Made by a program: the position numbers and the translations under genes. Source: Oscillospiraceae bacterium (GTDB lineage: Bacteria; Bacillota; Clostridia; Oscillospirales; Acutalibacteraceae). Taken from it: a DNA stretch of 64,000 bases. The stretch is taken from positions 1-64,000 of the forward strand of contig SVOK01000007.1 of NCBI GenBank assembly GCA_015066445.1, in the 5' to 3' direction. Positions 61,105-64,000 of the stretch are shown here, piece after piece (position 1 is the stretch's first letter; every line of letters starts with the position of its first letter). The notes under the pieces are model-generated. The model worked only from the letters and a program-made list of their open reading frames with translations. It was not told where the DNA came from and searched no databases.

Positions 61105-62469
61105 TTAAAATTCGAGTAAAAGCATTGCTACAGCAAAATAAATAACAAGCGAAATCGCATCAACTGCCGTTGTAATTAAAGGACTTGCCATAACAGCTGG
61201 GTCAAAACCAATTTTTTTAGCCAGAATAGGCAACACCGAGCCTATAAGCTTTGCCGCAATAACGGTGAATAGCAAGGTTATGCAAACCACCGTTATTTCT
61301 GCTAATTGCTTGCCCGAATCGAAAGTGCCCAAAAGCCAATAATCAACAAGCCACATTTTGCCGAAATTAACTACCGCTAAAGCGATACTTGCGATAATAC
61401 CCACCCGAAGCTCTTTCCAAAGTACCTTAAAAATATCACGAAATTCAATCTCACCCAAAGAGAGACCACGAATCACCGTAACCGAGGACTGACTGCCGCT
61501 GTTACCTGCTGTACCCATAAGCATAGGAATAAAAGCGATAAGGGCGGGAAAAACCGTAAGCCTTGCCTCGAAGGATGATATAATAGCGCCTGTTATGGTT
61601 GAAGATAACATCAAAAGCATAAGCCAGGGAATTCTTGCTTTGAATATACTGAAAGTATCGGTTTTTAGGTATGATTTTTCCAAAGGCGAGATAGCCGCCA
61701 TCTTTTCGATATCCTCGGTTGCCTCTTCCTGCAAAACATCGATAGCATCGTCAACCGTTACAATACCCACAAGACGGTCTTCCTTATCCACAACAGGCAG
61801 GACAGTGAGGTCGTATTTCTGGAATTTATCGGCAACCTCTTCCTTATCTTCAAGAGTTGTGGCAAAAATAATATTTTCTTCCATTATATCGCCAATAATA
61901 TCATCTCTGCCGTTTAACAAAAGGTCCTTTACTGTAACATATCCCAGAAGCCTGCGGCTTTTATCAATAACATAGCAGGTGTAAATATCCTCAGCATTTT
62001 CACCCACCCTGCGTATCTTTTCAAATGCAGAATCCACTGTCATATCCCGTTTAAGGTCAATATACTCAGTGGTCATAATACTTCCTGCACTATCATCAGG
62101 ATACGCTAAAAGCTGATTTATCTTCTTTCTTGTTGCAGCATCGGTCTGCTTTAAAATACGCTTTGCCACCGTTGCTGGCATTTCGTCAATAATATCAACC
62201 GTATCATCTAAAAAGAGCTCGTCTAAAACCTCACGCAGCTCGGCATCACTGAAGGTTTCAATAATAAGCTGCTGCATATCACTGTCAAGATAAGCAAAAA
62301 CCTCTGATGCTAATGCCTTCGGCAGTATGCGGTAAATAACAGGCAGCTGCTCCTTTGAGGGCGATTCATTTAAAATCTGCGCAATATCGGCAGGATTCAT
62401 TTCGGCAAGCAGGCTTCGCAAACGGGTATATTTTTTCTCCGCTAATAATTCAAAAACCTTGTTTTCCAT
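61105..62469 (-). CDS. mgtE: Magnesium transporter MgtE
   Basis: The 454-residue protein has an N-terminal MgtE domain (NPADIAQILNESPSKEQLPV), a CBS pair (about 135-255; DDSAGSIMTTEYIDL) and five membrane helices with the family signature RIPWLMLLMLSSTITGAIIS and PMLMGTAGNSGSQSSVTVIR. It is a dimeric Mg2+ channel gated by Mg2+ binding to the CBS/N domains. GGGAGGT precedes the ATG. A promoter and a hairpin with a T tract lie in the 110-base leader. Confidence 0.95.
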   Translation of the reverse strand: MENKVFELLAEKKYTRLRSLLAEMNPADIAQILNESPSKEQLPVIYRILPKALASEVFAYLDSDMQQLIIETFSDAELREVLDELFLDDTVDIIDEMPATVAKRILKQTDAATRKKINQLLAYPDDSAGSIMTTEYIDLKRDMTVDSAFEKIRRVGENAEDIYTCYVIDKSRRLLGYVTVKDLLLNGRDDIIGDIMEENIIFATTLEDKEEVADKFQKYDLTVLPVVDKEDRLVGIVTVDDAIDVLQEEATEDIEKMAAISPLEKSYLKTDTFSIFKARIPWLMLLMLSSTITGAIISSFEARLTVFPALIAFIPMLMGTAGNSGSQSSVTVIRGLSLGEIEFRDIFKVLWKELRVGIIASIALAVVNFGKMWLVDYWLLGTFDSGKQLAEITVVCITLLFTVIAAKLIGSVLPILAKKIGFDPAVMASPLITTAVDAISLVIYFAVAMLLLEF

Positions 62470-62492
62470 AATAAAACCTCCCTTTTGCGTTT

Positions 62493-62540
62493 AAAAAATC
62501 CTATCAAAATGCAGCTTAAATAAGACTTCACTTTGATAGG
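62493..62540 (-). promoter_or_regulatory. Possible attenuator in the mgtE leader
   Basis: Read leftward, CCTATCAAAGTG and CATTTTGATAGG form a 12-bp stem with one G-T pair, followed by ATTTTTT, inside the leader of mgtE. Confidence 0.55.
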
Positions 62541-62554
62541 AGCATTCTATTAAT

Positions 62555-62583
62555 ATTATACTTTTTATTAGCCTTATTGTCAA
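62555..62583 (-). promoter_or_regulatory. Consensus promoter of mgtE
   Basis: Read leftward, TTGACA and TATAAT are 17 bases apart. The -35 overlaps the last bases of the spoVAD fragment. Confidence 0.82.
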
Positions 62584-62981
62584 TCAATTTTGATATTAAG
62601 CAAATGCGCTATCCCAGGTATGCTCTCCCCTTGATATGACGATGTAGGTGACATCAGCGCCCCAGTGGACATAAAAAGTATATTTTTAAAATCCCGCTTT
62701 TCAAATCGGTGCATAATATATGAGCAAAGCACCGAAGCCGAACACCCGCATCCTGAACCCCCTGAATGCACATCCTGCTTTTCTCTGTCGAATATAATAT
62801 TTCCGCAGTCACTGTGCCTGCATCTGAGGTCTACTCCCTCTTTCTCGCATAGCTCATACAAAAGCTGTGTCCCCACATATCCCAAATCTCCTGTATAAAC
62901 TATATCATAATCCTCTGGGGCTGTGTTGGTATCCTTAAAATAATGCAGTATAGTAGAGGCAGCAGCAGGGGAAAATGTCAA
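62580..62981 (-). pseudogene. spoVAD: spoVAD, 5'-truncated (C-terminal 133 residues only)
   Basis: The frame holds only the C-terminal third of SpoVAD: SPAAASTILHYFKD, YDIVYTGDLGYVG, DCGNIIFD, QDVHSGGSGCGCSASVL and STGALMSPTSSYQGESIPGI. SpoVAD (usually about 335 residues) helps take dipicolinic acid into the spore. The match starts abruptly near 62975 and the remaining N-terminal 200 residues are absent upstream. The TTG at 62981 has no ribosome binding site. A DUF2716-like gene and the end of a serine recombinase lie at the break, so an inserted element is likely; it may be excised in sporulation. Confidence 0.8.
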
Positions 62982-63064
62982 GATAACACCATAAATTTTT
63001 TGAAATTATTTACTTACAGCCGCTTTTATGTTAGAATTAAAATATAAAGATTTGGCGGTGAACT

Positions 63065-63571
63065 ATGAAATTACTGAAAGAAAATGAAGATTTTATTTAT
63101 AATTTTATAAATAACGAATTGCGTTTTTATCCTAGTTGCAATGATAATTTTTTCTTACCATTTTCAATCAATCGACCATTCGTTGTTTATGATATTTCTC
63201 AAATAACCGATGAACAAGCAGATTTGCTCTATGAATTAGCACCAACAGCACTTGCCAACTGTCTGCCAAACGGTTATCAACTATATGCAATAGACTGGTT
63301 TCATAATTTTATATTATATGATCCCAGAAATCCCGAAAATATGCAAAGTAATGAACCGGCTACACCTCAGTTTAACAAAGATGGTATTGCCTACTTTAAC
63401 GGCTTCTATCCCGACGGAGACTACTACTTTTTTCTGGATAAATATGGTGCTTTCGGTTATCTGTCTCATCCTTGGCGCGAAGAAGTCTGGATCTACGGTG
63501 AACCTCTTATAAAGGAATTTAAAAAAATATATAAACAAATAGGTTTTATACCTAAAGTTAGCATCAAATAG
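63065..63571 (+). CDS. DUF2716-like protein
   Basis: The 168-residue protein has the DUF2716 pattern: VVYDISQITDEQADLLYEL, LANCLPNGYQLYAIDW, FYPDGDYYFFLDKYGAFGYL and SHPWREEVWIYGEPLI. These proteins occur in Firmicutes, often near mobile or immunity regions, with no known function. GGCGGTGAACT precedes the ATG. It is the only visible cargo gene between the spoVAD break and the recombinase. Confidence 0.65.
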   Translation: MKLLKENEDFIYNFINNELRFYPSCNDNFFLPFSINRPFVVYDISQITDEQADLLYELAPTALANCLPNGYQLYAIDWFHNFILYDPRNPENMQSNEPATPQFNKDGIAYFNGFYPDGDYYFFLDKYGAFGYLSHPWREEVWIYGEPLIKEFKKIYKQIGFIPKVSIK

Positions 63572-63606
63572 AAAGCGTGTGGCAGTAAACTGACACACGC
63601 TTTATC
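63572..63606. terminator. Terminator between convergent genes
   Basis: AAAGCGTGTGTCAGT-type stem with its complement lies between the DUF2716-like and recombinase genes. Confidence 0.75.
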
Positions 63607-63607
63607 A

Positions 63608-64000
63608 TTATGCTGTCTTTTTCTTTTTGGTTGGCTTTTCGGGCTCGATGAGTTGCTTATTGAGTTCGATATATTGGGCTGCCTGTGCATAGGCGTCCTG
63701 GAACTTGAATACAACCTCGATATCTCCGCCCTCGTGTACGAAAATTTCTTGCACAAGTTCGGTAAGCAACGGTCTTGTTAAAGCCTCAATGTTACCGTAC
63801 TTCTTAAAATGTGCTACAAAGTCGTTCTCTTCGGTAATACCGTTTTTGAACTCCTCTGCCGATTTATTTAGTGCGGCAATTTTTTCGTCCAGAACACTCA
63901 ATTTCTCATTTAGCCGTTCCTTTAACACCTGGTACTCATCTTGAGTAATAACGCCACTTTTCCAATCAGGATAAAGGTCGGCAATCATTGCTACCAACTT
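63608..64000 (-). CDS. Large serine recombinase, C-terminal part
   Basis: About 131 C-terminal residues are visible; the gene continues past 64000. A coiled-coil segment (ITQDEYQVLKERLNEKLSVL then DEKIAALNKSAEE) leads to TRPLLTELVQEIFVHEGGDI and EVVFKFQDAY, typical of DUF4368 at the end of TnpX/TndX-type serine recombinases. A Lys-rich tail (KPTKKKKTA) follows. Such enzymes excise and integrate elements without homology. Its place next to a broken spoVAD implies that it mobilises the inserted element. Confidence 0.82.
   Translation of the reverse strand, partial: KLVAMIADLYPDWKSGVITQDEYQVLKERLNEKLSVLDEKIAALNKSAEEFKNGITEENDFVAHFKKYGNIEALTRPLLTELVQEIFVHEGGDIEVVFKFQDAYAQAAQYIELNKQLIEPEKPTKKKKTA

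Overview
The window is a low-GC stretch of a spore-forming, Gram-positive Clostridia chromosome. Evidence for this is Spo0A, a YlmC/YmxH protein, a SpoIIQ-like M23 peptidase, a piece of spoVAD, a SpoIID-like protein, a class B sortase, a pyruvate:ferredoxin oxidoreductase, and a secreted leucine-rich-repeat protein with a dockerin. Together these suggest a gut or rumen anaerobe near the Oscillospiraceae/Ruminococcaceae. The species cannot be named from sequence alone. Ribosome binding sites are often GGTGA about five bases before the start, and GTG and TTG starts are common.

Layout. 1-9.1 kb: end of nifJ, an ABC exporter, a GH25 lysozyme-type lipoprotein, an ECF sigma/anti-sigma-like pair, two overlapping DNA-repair genes, an SGNH hydrolase and a CorC/HlyC membrane protein. 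9.2-12.9 kb: a possible 35-residue peptide gene, a MITE-like repeat, an HTH regulator facing a short orphan transcript, spore or wall proteins and a mutarotase. 12.9-19.8 kb: 6S RNA, a DUF1292 protein, an ABC exporter, an unusual 0.55-kb transcript carrying seven micro-cistrons, small proteins and a GH13_8-type branching enzyme. 19.8-33.6 kb: a surface-polysaccharide operon read leftward from a consensus promoter, with two GT4s, a Wzy-like polymerase, a GT2, a sialyltransferase-like enzyme, a PP-loop protein, Wzx, a KdsB-like CMP-sugar synthetase, an aldolase fusion, an acyltransferase, a HAD phosphatase, LicD and a TagD-like cytidylyltransferase. 33.7-47.6 kb: spo0A and housekeeping genes, including Na+-pump beta and gamma subunits, an AI-2E family transporter, a peptidase, an alanine/glycine symporter, cysteine desulfurase with thiI, and pncC-sortase-CinA-like. 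47.8-55.8 kb: the dockerin LRR protein and an amino-sugar catabolic set (nahK-like, nucleotidyltransferase, nagB, nagA) beside a PocR/AraC regulator. 55.9-58.4 kb: a small AT-rich island between tRNA-Leu and a 12-bp copy of its 3' end, carrying a DnaB-like ATPase and a PD-(D/E)XK-like nuclease. 58.5-64 kb: a strongly structured leader RNA with a terminator/antiterminator ahead of a lipoprotein gene, small membrane proteins, spoIIQ-like, mgtE, and a 5'-truncated spoVAD that abuts a DUF2716-like gene and the end of a large serine recombinase.

The most unusual items are the micro-cistron array (15.6-16.1 kb), the riboswitch-like leader (58.5-58.7 kb), the apparent recombinase-bearing insertion in spoVAD (about 62.98 kb onward), the tRNA-Leu island, and the predicted CMP-ulosonic-acid branch of the polysaccharide locus. 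All functional calls come from reading motifs. No database search was run.
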